This document shows positions 17,455 to 25,998 of a DNA stretch of 64,000 bases, piece after piece. Source of the DNA: Thiothrix subterranea. GTDB taxonomy: Bacteria > Pseudomonadota > Gammaproteobacteria > Thiotrichales > Thiotrichaceae. A program made the translations under genes and the position numbers. The stretch's first letter is position 1; each line of letters begins with the position of its first letter. Under the pieces are notes generated by a model. That model did no database searches, had not been told where the DNA came from, and was given only the letters and a program-made list of their open reading frames with translations. The stretch lies in assembly GCF_030930995.1 (NCBI RefSeq), contig NZ_CP133217.1:372001-436000 (forward strand), in the 5' to 3' direction.

Positions 17455-18558
17455 ATGACAAACCCGTTCACTACTCAACGCCACCCACGGCTGAAAACCT
17501 TGCTGGGGTTGTTACTGGTTGCCAGTTCGCTGCTGTTGGGCGCGGCACAGGCCGAAGACAAGCTCAAAGTCGGTTTCATTTACGTTAGCCCGATTGGGGA
17601 TGCGGGGTGGACATACCAGCATGACACCGGGCGCAAAGCATTGGAGGAAAAGTTCGGCGACAAAATCGAAGTTAAGGTCTTGGATAGCATCCCCGAAGGT
17701 GCTGAAGCGGAACGTGTTACCCGTGAACTCGCGAGTAGCGGTCACAAGCTGATTTTTGGCACCTCGTTCGGCTACATGAACCCGATGCTCAAAGTCGCCA
17801 AGGCGTTCCCGGATACGCATTTTGAACACGCGACAGGTTACAAAACCACCGATAACCTAGGCAATTACAATGCACGCTTCTACGAAGGCCGTTATTTGGC
17901 AGGCATGGTGGCAGGGTCGATGACCAAGGACAATAAGCTGGGTTATGTGGCAGCGTTCCCAATCCCCGAAGTATTGCAGGGGATTAATGCTTACATGCTG
18001 GGGGCGCAGAGCGTTAACCCGAAAATCGAGATGAATGTGGTGTGGGTGAATTCGTGGTTCGATCCCGGTCGTGAGCGTGAAGCGGCGGATACCCTGATTG
18101 ACCAAGGTGCGGATGTGATTACGCACCATACCGATTCCACTGCTGCGGTGATTGCGGCACAGGAAAAGAAGAAATACGCCATCGCCTACCATTCCGATAT
18201 GTCCAAGTACGGCAAAGATGCACACTTGACCGCAGTTACCCATCACTGGGGTGACTATTACATCAAGCAAGTGCAAAGCCAATTGGATGGTACCTGGAAA
18301 CCGGGCAGCATCTGGGGCGGTATCAAGGATGGTATGGTGGATTTAGCGCCCATGAATGACGTGGTTCCTGCCGACGTTAAAGCCAAGGTGGAAGAAGCTA
18401 AAGGCAAAATCAAGGATGGCAGTTTGCACCCATTTGCAGGGCCAGTCGTTGATCAAGACGGTAAGGAAATCGTCGCCGCTGGTAGCAATATGTCGGACGA
18501 AGATATGTCGAAAATGGCGTTTTACGTCAAAGGGATTACCGGCAAATTGCCGAAATAA
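17455..18558 (+). CDS. BMP-family purine/nucleoside-binding protein
   Basis: Periplasmic solute-binding protein of the importer. It has a signal peptide (hydrophobic LLGLLLVASSLLLGAAQA, cleaved before EDKLKVGFIY) and a Bmp domain with VSPIGDAGWTYQHDTGRKAL, FGTSFGYM, HATGYKT and FYEGRYLAGMVAGSMT. Two adjacent ATGs exist (17452, 17455); the second is 7 bases from AAGGAG and is preferred. The likely ligand, by context with XDH and guanine deaminase, is a nucleoside or free purine. Confidence 0.9.
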   Translation: MTNPFTTQRHPRLKTLLGLLLVASSLLLGAAQAEDKLKVGFIYVSPIGDAGWTYQHDTGRKALEEKFGDKIEVKVLDSIPEGAEAERVTRELASSGHKLIFGTSFGYMNPMLKVAKAFPDTHFEHATGYKTTDNLGNYNARFYEGRYLAGMVAGSMTKDNKLGYVAAFPIPEVLQGINAYMLGAQSVNPKIEMNVVWVNSWFDPGREREAADTLIDQGADVITHHTDSTAAVIAAQEKKKYAIAYHSDMSKYGKDAHLTAVTHHWGDYYIKQVQSQLDGTWKPGSIWGGIKDGMVDLAPMNDVVPADVKAKVEEAKGKIKDGSLHPFAGPVVDQDGKEIVAAGSNMSDEDMSKMAFYVKGITGKLPK

Positions 18559-18562
18559 GAAG

Positions 18563-18622
18563 ACCCCTCACCCTAACCCACACCCATCCCCTTGCAGGGT
18601 CGTCCCTCAAGGGGAAAGGGGA
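18563..18622. repeat. G/C-rich dyad repeat, divergent copy
   Basis: The short gap before guaD holds ACCCCTCACCCTAACCC followed by CATCCCCTTGCAGGG and CCCTCAAGGGGAAAGGGGA. It is related to the arms of the long inverted repeat at 59227-59332, but degenerate, and it leaves the guaD ribosome-binding region intact. Confidence 0.6.
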
Positions 18623-18660
18623 TAAGAAATAAGAAAGAGATCTATCCAAGGGAAACAACC

Positions 18661-19965
18661 ATGACTCAAATAAAAGCGTTTCGGGCTGCGATTGTTCACT
18701 TGCTGGATGATCCGGGCTATGACTTGCACCCTACACCTCCGGCGGTTGAATACTTTGAAGACGGTATTCTGTTGGTGGAAAAGGGTTATGTGCGTGCGGT
18801 AGGGGCTGCCAGCGCGTTGTTGCCACATTTGCCGGAAGGCTGCGAATTGCTGGAATTCCCCGATCATTTGATCATTCCCGGCATGATTGACACCCATATT
18901 CACTACCCGCAAACGGATATGATTGCGTCTTATGGCGAACAACTGTTGGAATGGCTGGAAACGTATACCTTTCCCACCGAACGTCAATTTTCTGACCCGC
19001 ACCATGCTCGCGAAGTGGCTGATTTTTTTCTGGGGGAATTACTGCGTAATGGCACGACGACGGCGTGCGTATTCGGTACGGTACACCCCGAATCGGTGGA
19101 CGCTTTCTTTGCTGCCGCCGAAACCCGTAACCTGCGCATGATTGCCGGAAAGGTAATGATGGATCGCAATTGCCCGGATTATCTGCAAGATACCCCGGAA
19201 AGTGCTTACCAGGACAGTAAGGCGTTGATTGAAAAATGGCACGGGCGCGGACGTTTGTCTTATGCCGTGACGCCACGTTTTGCCCCTACTTCGACACCTG
19301 AGCAACTCAGCAAAGCGGGGCAATTGTTGCAGGAATTTCCTGATGTTTACCTGCATACCCACGTTGCTGAAAACAAAGCGGAAGTGGCATGGGTGCAGGA
19401 ACTGTTTCCCGACAGCCGCAGCTATTTGGATGTGTACCATCAGCATGGTTTGCTGAAACCGCGTTCCGTGATGGCGCATTGCATTTATTTGGATGAGGCG
19501 GATAAGCAGTGCATGGCGGAAACCGGGGCGGCGGTGGCGTTTTGCCCGACTTCTAATCTGTTTATCGGTAGTGGGCTGTTTGATGTGGTTGATACCAAGA
19601 CGCATGGAATCCGGGTCGGCATGGGCACGGATGTGGGCGGCGGCAGCAGTTTTAGCTTGCTGCAAACCGCGAACGAAGCCTACAAAGTCACCCAATTGCG
19701 CGGCAACAAGCTGTCAGCGTTCCAGATGCTGTATCTGGCGACACTGGGCGGGGCAAAGGCGCTGTATCTGGATGACAAGATTGGTAATTTCGCCCCCGGT
19801 AAGGAAGCGGATTTTGTGTTGCTGAACCCGAAGGCGACACCGTTGCTGGAACGGCGTTTGCGGCATTGTCAGGATATTGCGGAATTGCTGTTTGTGCTGA
19901 TGATGTTGGGGGATGATCGGGTGGTGAGTAAGGTGTGGGTTATGGGGGAGGAGGCGAGCAGTTGA
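18661..19965 (+). CDS. guaD: Guanine deaminase
   Basis: Zinc amidohydrolase converting guanine to xanthine, the substrate of XDH encoded upstream. The 434-residue protein has PGMIDTHIHYPQTDMIASYGEQLLEWLETYTFPTE (the metal HxH plus the guanine-deaminase-specific stretch), LHTHVAEN, MAHCIYLDEAD, FCPTSNLFIGSGLFD and GMGTDVGGGSSFS. I use the ATG at 18661; the frame continues upstream only through the repeat element. Last gene of the rightward purine operon. Confidence 0.95.
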   Translation: MTQIKAFRAAIVHLLDDPGYDLHPTPPAVEYFEDGILLVEKGYVRAVGAASALLPHLPEGCELLEFPDHLIIPGMIDTHIHYPQTDMIASYGEQLLEWLETYTFPTERQFSDPHHAREVADFFLGELLRNGTTTACVFGTVHPESVDAFFAAAETRNLRMIAGKVMMDRNCPDYLQDTPESAYQDSKALIEKWHGRGRLSYAVTPRFAPTSTPEQLSKAGQLLQEFPDVYLHTHVAENKAEVAWVQELFPDSRSYLDVYHQHGLLKPRSVMAHCIYLDEADKQCMAETGAAVAFCPTSNLFIGSGLFDVVDTKTHGIRVGMGTDVGGGSSFSLLQTANEAYKVTQLRGNKLSAFQMLYLATLGGAKALYLDDKIGNFAPGKEADFVLLNPKATPLLERRLRHCQDIAELLFVLMMLGDDRVVSKVWVMGEEASS

Positions 19966-20101
19966 AGGGGTTCTGCCACGGCAAAAGCTCTGCACCAAAC
20001 CTGCACCTGCCTACACCCTTTTTCCACACCGCCCGCATCAAACCTCCATTATTCTTATTTATGATGATGCTCAATCCCGTCACTAGTCCAAGGAGCATCC
20101 C

Positions 20102-21523
20102 GTGCCGAACCAGCGTTATTACCTCAAACTGGTCATTATTGCCTGCCTGATTTTGTTTTTGCTGATCCCGCAAGCCTTTATGTTGGGGCTGGTCGGCGAA
20201 CGTGTCAGTTGGCGACATCAAGCCTACAGCAGCATCGAACAAAGTTGGCCGGGGATGCAAACCCTTGCTGGCCCCTTGCTCACCATCCCCTATCAACTCA
20301 CTTACAATGTCAAAGAACTGGTCAAGGACAAGGATGGCAAAGAACGCGAAATCCTACGCGAAGTCACCGACCAAGACGCGCTGCACCTGATTCCCAGCCA
20401 GCTCGACATCACCAGCACCTTAGACAGTTCACTGCGTTACCGAGGCATTTACGACGTACCGGTTTACAGCAGCGGCTTGCAAGTCAGCGGCACCTTCAAC
20501 ACCCAACCCTTGCTGGATTTAATCGCTGACACCAAGGGCAAACAAATCCGCTGGGAAAATCCGCAACTCGCCGTCATGGTACGCGACCAACGCGGTATTG
20601 CTGCCCCACCCAGCCTGCAATGGAACGGCGCAACCGTCAATTTCAAACCCGGCAATAACCTCCCCGGCAGTGCCAGCGCGGGGATGCACGCCAAATTGCC
20701 CGCACTCGACCTCAACCAAGCCAGCCGTATCCCGTTTCAATTTGAGCTGGAATTGCGCGGAATGCGTTCCATGAATTTCGCCCTGCTCGCCGAAAACAGC
20801 GCGGTAAAACTGGCTGCCAACTGGCCACACCCCAGCTTCAGCGGCGAATTACTGCCCGAAACCCGTGACATTCATGCCAATGGTTTCAATGCCTTGTGGA
20901 AAGCGTCGTCGTTTTCCTACAACGTCAGCGGGGCGTTGGAGCAATGCCGTGCCGGTGAATGCAGCGGCTTGCTGGAGCGTGCGGTCGGTTTCGAGCTAAT
21001 CCAGCCGGTGGATGTGTATCAGCAATCCGAACGCAGCATCAAATACGCTGCCCTGTTCATTATTCTCACCTTTGTGGTACTGATTTTGTTTGAATTGCTG
21101 AAAAAACTGCGGGTGCATCCGGTGCAATACACGCTGGTGGGATTTGCGCTGCTGGTGTTCTACCTGTTGCTGATTTCCTTGTCAGAACACGTCGATTTCC
21201 TGCGAGCGTATACGGCAGCGGCATTCGCCAGCACCGGCTTGCTCACCCTGTATTTCGGGGCAATTTTACACAGCCACAAACTGGGTTTGCTATTAGGTAC
21301 GGGGCTGGCGGGCTTATATGCCCTGCTCTACCTAATTTTGCAGGCAGAGGAAAACGCCTTGCTGATGGGCAGTGTGCTAATCTTCGCCGTACTTGCGCTG
21401 CTGATGTTAGCCACACGCCACTTCGACTGGTACGCGCTGACAGCAGGAAATCCGCCTAACCGTACAGTTTCCGGTACAGACCATCCTGTTCCAGCAACTC
21501 CTGATGACTCCCCTGTTCGCTGA
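20102..21523 (+). CDS. creD: CreD-like inner-membrane protein
   Basis: Integral membrane protein of the CreD (Cet) family, associated with envelope stress and colicin tolerance in enterics; its biochemical role is unknown. One N-terminal membrane segment (LVIIACLILFLLIPQAFML) is followed by a periplasmic domain of about 300 residues (GPLLTIPYQL, RYRGIYDVPVYSSGL) and a C-terminal cluster of about five helices. The start is GTG at 20102 after AAGGAG. The last 68 bases overlap the convergent ABC exporter gene. No creBC two-component genes lie beside it. Confidence 0.85.
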   Translation: MPNQRYYLKLVIIACLILFLLIPQAFMLGLVGERVSWRHQAYSSIEQSWPGMQTLAGPLLTIPYQLTYNVKELVKDKDGKEREILREVTDQDALHLIPSQLDITSTLDSSLRYRGIYDVPVYSSGLQVSGTFNTQPLLDLIADTKGKQIRWENPQLAVMVRDQRGIAAPPSLQWNGATVNFKPGNNLPGSASAGMHAKLPALDLNQASRIPFQFELELRGMRSMNFALLAENSAVKLAANWPHPSFSGELLPETRDIHANGFNALWKASSFSYNVSGALEQCRAGECSGLLERAVGFELIQPVDVYQQSERSIKYAALFIILTFVVLILFELLKKLRVHPVQYTLVGFALLVFYLLLISLSEHVDFLRAYTAAAFASTGLLTLYFGAILHSHKLGLLLGTGLAGLYALLYLILQAEENALLMGSVLIFAVLALLMLATRHFDWYALTAGNPPNRTVSGTDHPVPATPDDSPVR

Positions 21524-23240
21524 TGCCACCGTCTTCAAACACGAAAATGTGATCGGCTTGGCGCACCGCACTCAAGCGGTGTGCCACGATCAGGGTGGTA
21601 CGCCCTTGCAAGAATTCGCTCATCGCGGCGTGGAGTTTTTGCTCCGTTGCCGTATCCAGCGCCGAAGTCGCTTCATCCAAAATCACCACGCTGGGGTTGG
21701 ATAAAATCATCCGCGCAATCGCCAGCCGCTGGCGTTGCCCACCGGATAAACGTATGCCTTGCCGTCCCACAATCGTCTCCAAGCCTTGCGCCTGTTCACG
21801 AATGGTGTCATCCAATTGCGCAATGCGTAAGGCTTCCCACAATTGATCATCCGACGCTTGCCGCCCCAAGGTCAGGTTGGCGCGTACCGTGTCATTGAAG
21901 AGCGCGGGTTGTTGCAATACTGTAGCAACGTGTTCGCGCACCACATCCAAACCGATTTCCGTGACGGGTACACCGTCAAAATACAATTGCCCTTGCTGCG
22001 GCTGGTACAAGCCTAATAACACTTGCACGAAGGTCGATTTGCCGCCACCGCTTGCGCCCACCAGCGCGATTTTCTGTCCCGCTCGAATGGTCAGATTCAC
22101 ATCACGCAACACCGGCGGCTTGTCACCGTAAGCAAAGGTAATGTGTTCCGCTCGCACGCTGACCGTGGTTTTGCCCGCAAACGGGTTATGCGTATGCGGG
22201 TAGGCGGGTTCAGGTTGCATTTCCAGCAAGGTATTAATGCGCTGCAACGCCGCTTTTGCGCCGTACCAGCCGTATTGAATCGCCAGCACTTCCTGCACCG
22301 GTCCCATCATGAACCACAGGTAGCTGAACACCGCGAACATTTCGCCAATACTGAGATCGGAAAACACCACCATTAACATGCTGACCGCACGAAACAGGTC
22401 AAACCCCGCGATGAATACCGTAAAAGATAAGCGGCTGGCAGCATCGCTGCGCCAGGCAAATTGCCCCGCGTGTTGTTTCACCTGTTGCGCGTGTTCGGTC
22501 ACACGCCCGAAAAAGCTGCTGGCGCGGTTGCTGGCACGGATTTGTTGGATGGTATCGAGGGTTTCGGTCAAGGCTTGCTGGAATAATTCAAACGCGCTGT
22601 TTTCCTGCTTTTTCAAGTCTTTGACATAAGAACCCAGCTTGGTGGTCAGCAAAATTACCAGCGGATTCAGCAGCAAAATAAACAACGCCAATTGCCAATG
22701 CAACCACAGCAACACTGCCGTTACCCCGATCAGGGTGAGAACCGCAACAATCGACTTGCTGATACTGATGCCGAGGAAATTGTCGATGGTTTCCACATCC
22801 ACCACCAGCCGCGAGCTGACTGTGCCGCTGCCGAGGGTTTCGTATTCGGTCATTTCCACCGTTTGAATATGCCCCAGCAACCGGCGGCGGATGCTGTAGG
22901 TGAGTTCTTTGCTGATCAGGGTAAATTCGCGGTTTTGCCAGACGCCTGCTGCCAGCGCGATTAAACGCATGAGCACGGTTAACACGCTAATGAACGTGAT
23001 GTACAGCACTGCGCCGTGCCATTCGGTGGGGAATAAACCGTTCATACACGCCACTAGCCAGCCGGGTTTATCGAGCAATACCTCATCAACCAGCAGCGGA
23101 ATCAATAGCGGGATCGGCACGCTAATGAGTACCGCGAAAATCGCCACGAGGTTGGCAATCACCAGTTCCTTACGGTGGGTGAGCATCCGCTGAAACAGTT
23201 CTTGCCAGGAATAGGTGTGTAAAGTGCTAGGTGTTTTCAT
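21456..23240 (-). CDS. ABC exporter, fused membrane and ATPase domains
   Basis: Half-transporter of 594 residues that would work as a homodimer. Six helices occupy about residues 25-310, and the ATPase domain follows with Walker A GASGGGKST, signature LSGGQRQRLAIARM, Walker B SVVILDEATSALD and the H-loop VAHRLS. It resembles MsbA/lipid- and multidrug-exporter relatives. The substrate cannot be assigned because no export-linked gene lies next to it. The start at 23240 is the only plausible ATG. Confidence 0.88.
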   Translation of the reverse strand: MKTPSTLHTYSWQELFQRMLTHRKELVIANLVAIFAVLISVPIPLLIPLLVDEVLLDKPGWLVACMNGLFPTEWHGAVLYITFISVLTVLMRLIALAAGVWQNREFTLISKELTYSIRRRLLGHIQTVEMTEYETLGSGTVSSRLVVDVETIDNFLGISISKSIVAVLTLIGVTAVLLWLHWQLALFILLLNPLVILLTTKLGSYVKDLKKQENSAFELFQQALTETLDTIQQIRASNRASSFFGRVTEHAQQVKQHAGQFAWRSDAASRLSFTVFIAGFDLFRAVSMLMVVFSDLSIGEMFAVFSYLWFMMGPVQEVLAIQYGWYGAKAALQRINTLLEMQPEPAYPHTHNPFAGKTTVSVRAEHITFAYGDKPPVLRDVNLTIRAGQKIALVGASGGGKSTFVQVLLGLYQPQQGQLYFDGVPVTEIGLDVVREHVATVLQQPALFNDTVRANLTLGRQASDDQLWEALRIAQLDDTIREQAQGLETIVGRQGIRLSGGQRQRLAIARMILSNPSVVILDEATSALDTATEQKLHAAMSEFLQGRTTLIVAHRLSAVRQADHIFVFEDGGISEQGSHQELLEQDGLYRKLYG

Positions 23241-23272
23241 GCGGGCATACTACCCGCTATTGCGTGCGTTGC

Positions 23273-23301
23273 AAAAAAGAAAGGCGCTTTGTAGCGCCTT
23301 T
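23273..23301 (-). terminator. Rho-independent terminator of the diheme cytochrome gene
   Basis: Read leftward, AAAGGCGC and GCGCCTTT form an 8-bp stem with a 6-base loop, followed by CTTTTTT. It lies 29 bases past the cytochrome stop codon. Confidence 0.85.
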
Positions 23302-23329
23302 CGATAGTGTGCCGATTGGCTGCACGCCA

Positions 23330-24253
23330 TTACTTGCCGTTAGCGACCATGTAATCCACGGCGGCTTTGACTTCAGCGTCTGACAGTGCTGGGTTGCCGC
23401 CTTTAGCAGGCATCGCACCCTTACCGTTGAGTGAGGAGGCATACAAGGCTTCAGCGCCAGTAGCAATGCGTGGTGCCCATGCAGCCTTGTCACCAAATTT
23501 AGGTGAACCGGCAACGCCGACATCGTGGCAAGAGAAGCAAATGCCCTTGTAGACTTTTTCACCGTCGATAGCAGCAACCGGTGCGGCGGCTTGAACCGGG
23601 GCAGCTTCAGCAACCGGTGCGGCGGCTTGAACCGGGGCAGCTTCAGCAACCGGTGCGGCGGCTTGAACCGGGGCAGCTTCAGCAACCGGTGCGGCGGCTT
23701 GAACCGGGGCAGCTTCAGCAGCAGGCGCAGCAGCAACGGCGGCGGGTGCTGCACCTGCTGCTGGCTTGGCTTGTGCAGACAAATCATGCCCGGCTTTGCC
23801 GGTCATATAAATAATGGCATTGGTCAGCTCTTCATCGGTAATGGACGGATCGCCACCACGCGCAGGCATATTATTGATGCCGTTGACGGCGTTTTTCATC
23901 AAACCATCCAAGCCTTGTGCTACCCGTGGATCCCATGCGGCTTTGTCATCAATCTTGGGAGCGCCGAGCACACCAGCCGCGTGACATGAGGTACAAACAG
24001 CCGTGTAAACCGCTTCGCCAGAACGTGCTACCTTGACGATAGACTTATCCACGGCGTTAACTTTACCAATGGGTGCAAGATTGGCATCCGCCACCGCTAC
24101 TTGTGCAGTGGTGTCGATTTCACCTTTGATGGAATTTTTATCAATAGTAGTGAACAAGTTGGAAACCAATACGGCTACGGTTGTGCCGATCAAAGCGAGA
24201 CCACCAATCAGCATTGGTGTAGCCATAGGGTCTTTAGGTGTAGAGTGAGCCAC
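23330..24253 (-). CDS. Diheme c-type cytochrome (two cytochrome c5-like domains)
   Basis: Membrane-anchored periplasmic electron carrier. An N-terminal hydrophobic segment (MLIGGLALIGTTVAVLVSNLF, about residues 13-33) precedes heme domain 1 with CTSCH near residue 87, ending YMTGKAGHDL. A long Ala/Pro/Val/Glu linker follows, then heme domain 2 with CFSCH near residue 240, ending YMVANGK. The two domains share GAPKIDDKAAWDPR / GSPKFGDKAAWAPR and PA(R/K)GG, so they arose by duplication. The linker is made of four identical 12-residue units. It is monocistronic with its own terminator. The electron partner is unknown. Confidence 0.88.
   Translation of the reverse strand: MAHSTPKDPMATPMLIGGLALIGTTVAVLVSNLFTTIDKNSIKGEIDTTAQVAVADANLAPIGKVNAVDKSIVKVARSGEAVYTAVCTSCHAAGVLGAPKIDDKAAWDPRVAQGLDGLMKNAVNGINNMPARGGDPSITDEELTNAIIYMTGKAGHDLSAQAKPAAGAAPAAVAAAPAAEAAPVQAAAPVAEAAPVQAAAPVAEAAPVQAAAPVAEAAPVQAAAPVAAIDGEKVYKGICFSCHDVGVAGSPKFGDKAAWAPRIATGAEALYASSLNGKGAMPAKGGNPALSDAEVKAAVDYMVANGK
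23574..23717. repeat. Four perfect 36-bp tandem repeats in the cytochrome linker
   Basis: Four consecutive identical copies of a 36-bp unit, each encoding EAAPVQAAAPVA in rotated register, form the flexible tether between the two heme domains. Perfect identity at the DNA level implies recent expansion and likely length variation among strains. Confidence 0.95.
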
Positions 24254-24478
24254 GTGTATCCTCCTGTAGACTGGGCGTTAAGCGCCTAACAATCTGTGAA
24301 TCTTAAAAGCTAAAAGCATCAGAAAATCATAAACCGACGGATTATATTCAAAATCCCTAATATTCGCTATGTGTCGGCAACGAAAACTTGACCTGAATCA
24401 TACTAAACAATGCAAGTTTCCGCACTAACCGATGATAGACGTGACGGCGCTCCTTGGGTATGATGCACTCTCTACAAC

Positions 24479-24554
24479 GCACCCGTAGCTCAGGGGATAG
24501 AGTATCGGCCTCCGAAGCCGAGGGTCGCTGGTTCGATTCCAGCCGGGTGCGCCA
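24479..24554 (+). tRNA. tRNA-Arg (anticodon CCG)
   Basis: A 76-base cloverleaf with acceptor arms GCACCCG/CGGGTGC, anticodon loop CTCCGAA (CCG at 24512-24514), T-loop GGTTCGATTCC and an encoded 3' CCA. It reads Arg CGG codons. The 3' end is followed directly by sequence suggestive of a former integration site. Confidence 0.97.
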
Positions 24555-24599
24555 ATATTTTCAAAGACTTACGCAAAATTCCGAAAAGCAAAAAAATAG

Positions 24600-24621
24600 T
24601 GAGTCACCACTGAGTCACCAC
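24600..24621. repeat. Tandem 11-bp repeat next to tRNA-Arg (possible integrase arm sites)
   Basis: TGAGTCACCAC occurs twice without a gap, 45 bases beyond the tRNA 3' end. Short tandem direct repeats at this position are typical arm-type binding sites of tRNA-targeting integrases. No integrase gene remains nearby, so this is at most a relic. Confidence 0.45.
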
Positions 24622-24677
24622 CAGAAAAGCCGCAACAAGTGCGACCTTTGGTCTAAGTGGTTAAAATTTCGTTGTGT

Positions 24678-25235
24678 CTATGCCGCTTTCAGCACGTTGT
24701 AAACGCTTGCCACTGAGATACCCAATGCTTCAGCAATCTTAGGTTTAGTCATGCCTTGCGCTAGTAATTCGGCAATCTCTGCCCGCTTTGCTTGCGCCGT
24801 TGGTTTGCGCCCGGTGTATGCGCCCTCCTCTTTCGCTTTAGCAATACCTTCGAGCTGTCGTTCTTTGCGGATGTTGGTTTCAAACTCTGCGAACACTGCC
24901 AGCATTCCGAGAAACGCTTTCCCTTATGGTGATCGGGTATCAATGGCTTGATCTAGCGCCATGATCGTTACGCCCTTCTCTTCCAATTCATGCACAAGGT
25001 TTTGCAGGTCACGGGATGAACGCGCCAGACGGTCAATTTTAGTGAATACCAGCGTGTCGCCTTCACGGATGTAACCGAGGCATTCTTCAAGCGCCGTTCT
25101 GCCCTTTTGCGTTATGCCTGATTTCTTTTCACTGAACACCTTGGTGCAACCTGCTGTATTCAGTCGTTCAATCTGTGTGGTGTGATCTTGGTCTAAGGTG
25201 CTTACCCTTGCATATCCTACCAGTGCCATGTTCAT
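24678..25235 (-). pseudogene. Serine recombinase (resolvase/invertase) broken by an in-frame stop
   Basis: A resolvase-family site-specific recombinase of about 185 codons. The N-terminal catalytic domain is MALVGYARVSTLDQDHTTQ (catalytic Ser in RVS), with FTKIDRLARSSRDL carrying the conserved arginines. The C-terminal part has GMLAVFAEFETNIRKERQLEGI and a helix-turn-helix ending MTKPKIAEALGISVASVYNVLK. A TAA at 24924-24926 interrupts the frame after residue 103, where the family normally reads ...T-GKAF. Both halves remain in the same frame, so this is one nonsense mutation rather than a frameshift, and it implies recent inactivation. It lies beside tRNA-Arg at the edge of the accessory region. 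Confidence 0.85.
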
Positions 25236-25545
25236 TCCCCTGTTTGTTGCTTGATGTGTGTAAATGTTCTAAATAGCATTTAGATGTTATTAAAACATTC
25301 TCTAAAAAATCTGAAATTAACCCTATTTATAGGCTTTTTGAGGGGTGTTTCAGTCTCTAACATGGGTTTACCGTTGAAGGTGATGAGTGGACTGCTTAAA
25401 TCACTCACTGAGTAGCAGGAATGAATCGCTAATGACTGAATCGAGAGTGTTGGATCTGGATAAGTGCAAAGTGTGACCACAATCAATGCTGCATCGGTCA
25501 ACTAGTGATATGTTAAACGCTAATTGTAACTTAGGGGCAGGAATT
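25236..25545. other. A/T-rich intergenic stretch with leader copy 1
   Basis: About 310 bases between the divergent recombinase pseudogene and the lipoprotein gene. The left part is low-complexity A/T-rich sequence with no convincing gene. From about 25430 onward it contains the first copy of a leader that recurs before the next gene at about 25999-26145, including the identical 15-mer AAGTGCAAAGTGTGA (25462-25476). Confidence 0.6.
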
Positions 25546-25552
25546 ATGAAGC
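25430..25552 (+). repeat. Leader repeat, copy 1
   Basis: Imperfect direct repeat with the copy at about 25999-26147. Shared blocks are GAGTG-TGGA, AAGTGCAAAGTGTGA, ATCAA-GC--CATCG, CTAATTG-AACTTAGGG and the ATGAAG start of the gene that follows. Each copy sits immediately upstream of a short secreted-protein gene. Confidence 0.7.
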
Positions 25553-25938
25553 GGATTATTGTGCTTATTGGCGTGCTATTGCTGGCTGGATGCGCCACAA
25601 CAGAGAAGGAATACCACACAGAGCAAGGAACAAAAGAAAAGCCGATTTCTTGCGCACGTATCTATTCAAATGATGCAAAATGGATTGATGGAAAAATAAC
25701 AAAAAGCAAAGAACCCATTGGGGTTATTCTGAATTATGTGAAAGGAAAACTCTATATTGGTGATTTACTGACTGGGTATGATTGCAAGAAACACATAAGT
25801 GCGAGTATCTGGAACTGCGACACCCCGACAGGAGAAGCGCTTGTTGCCCTAGGGGAAGGTGACTCGGCTACCTACAAGGTAGTTTCCATCTTCGAGCTTG
25901 TTAAGCCACGGTGGAAATATGAGCTATGTCCTGAATAG
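25546..25938 (+). CDS. Small putative lipoprotein, unknown function
   Basis: 130 residues starting at the ATG at 25546 (MKRIIVLIGVLLLAGC), a textbook signal peptide with lipobox LLAG|C, so the mature protein is expected to be lipidated at Cys15-16. The body is charged with four or so further cysteines (ISCARIY, GYDCKKH, WNCDTP, YELCPE), suggesting disulfides. I do not recognise the family. It is A/T-richer than the housekeeping genes and sits in the accessory stretch behind the recombinase relic. Confidence 0.65.
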   Translation: MKRIIVLIGVLLLAGCATTEKEYHTEQGTKEKPISCARIYSNDAKWIDGKITKSKEPIGVILNYVKGKLYIGDLLTGYDCKKHISASIWNCDTPTGEALVALGEGDSATYKVVSIFELVKPRWKYELCPE

Positions 25939-25998
25939 GATTTTGGATCTAAATAATCCATAGGCAACACTCGCATGATAAATCTATGGGGTGTGGTT

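Noticed and set aside
23574-23717. CRISPR array
   Set aside because: The 36-bp units are contiguous without spacers and encode a protein linker in the cytochrome frame.
23257-23787. Antisense frame over the cytochrome (repeated PPHRLLKLPRFK)
   Set aside because: The repetition reflects the 36-bp DNA repeat read on a wrong frame; no independent evidence for translation.
24678-25235. Frameshift in the serine recombinase
   Set aside because: Both halves are in the same reading frame and only a TAA at 24924-24926 separates them, so it is a nonsense change.
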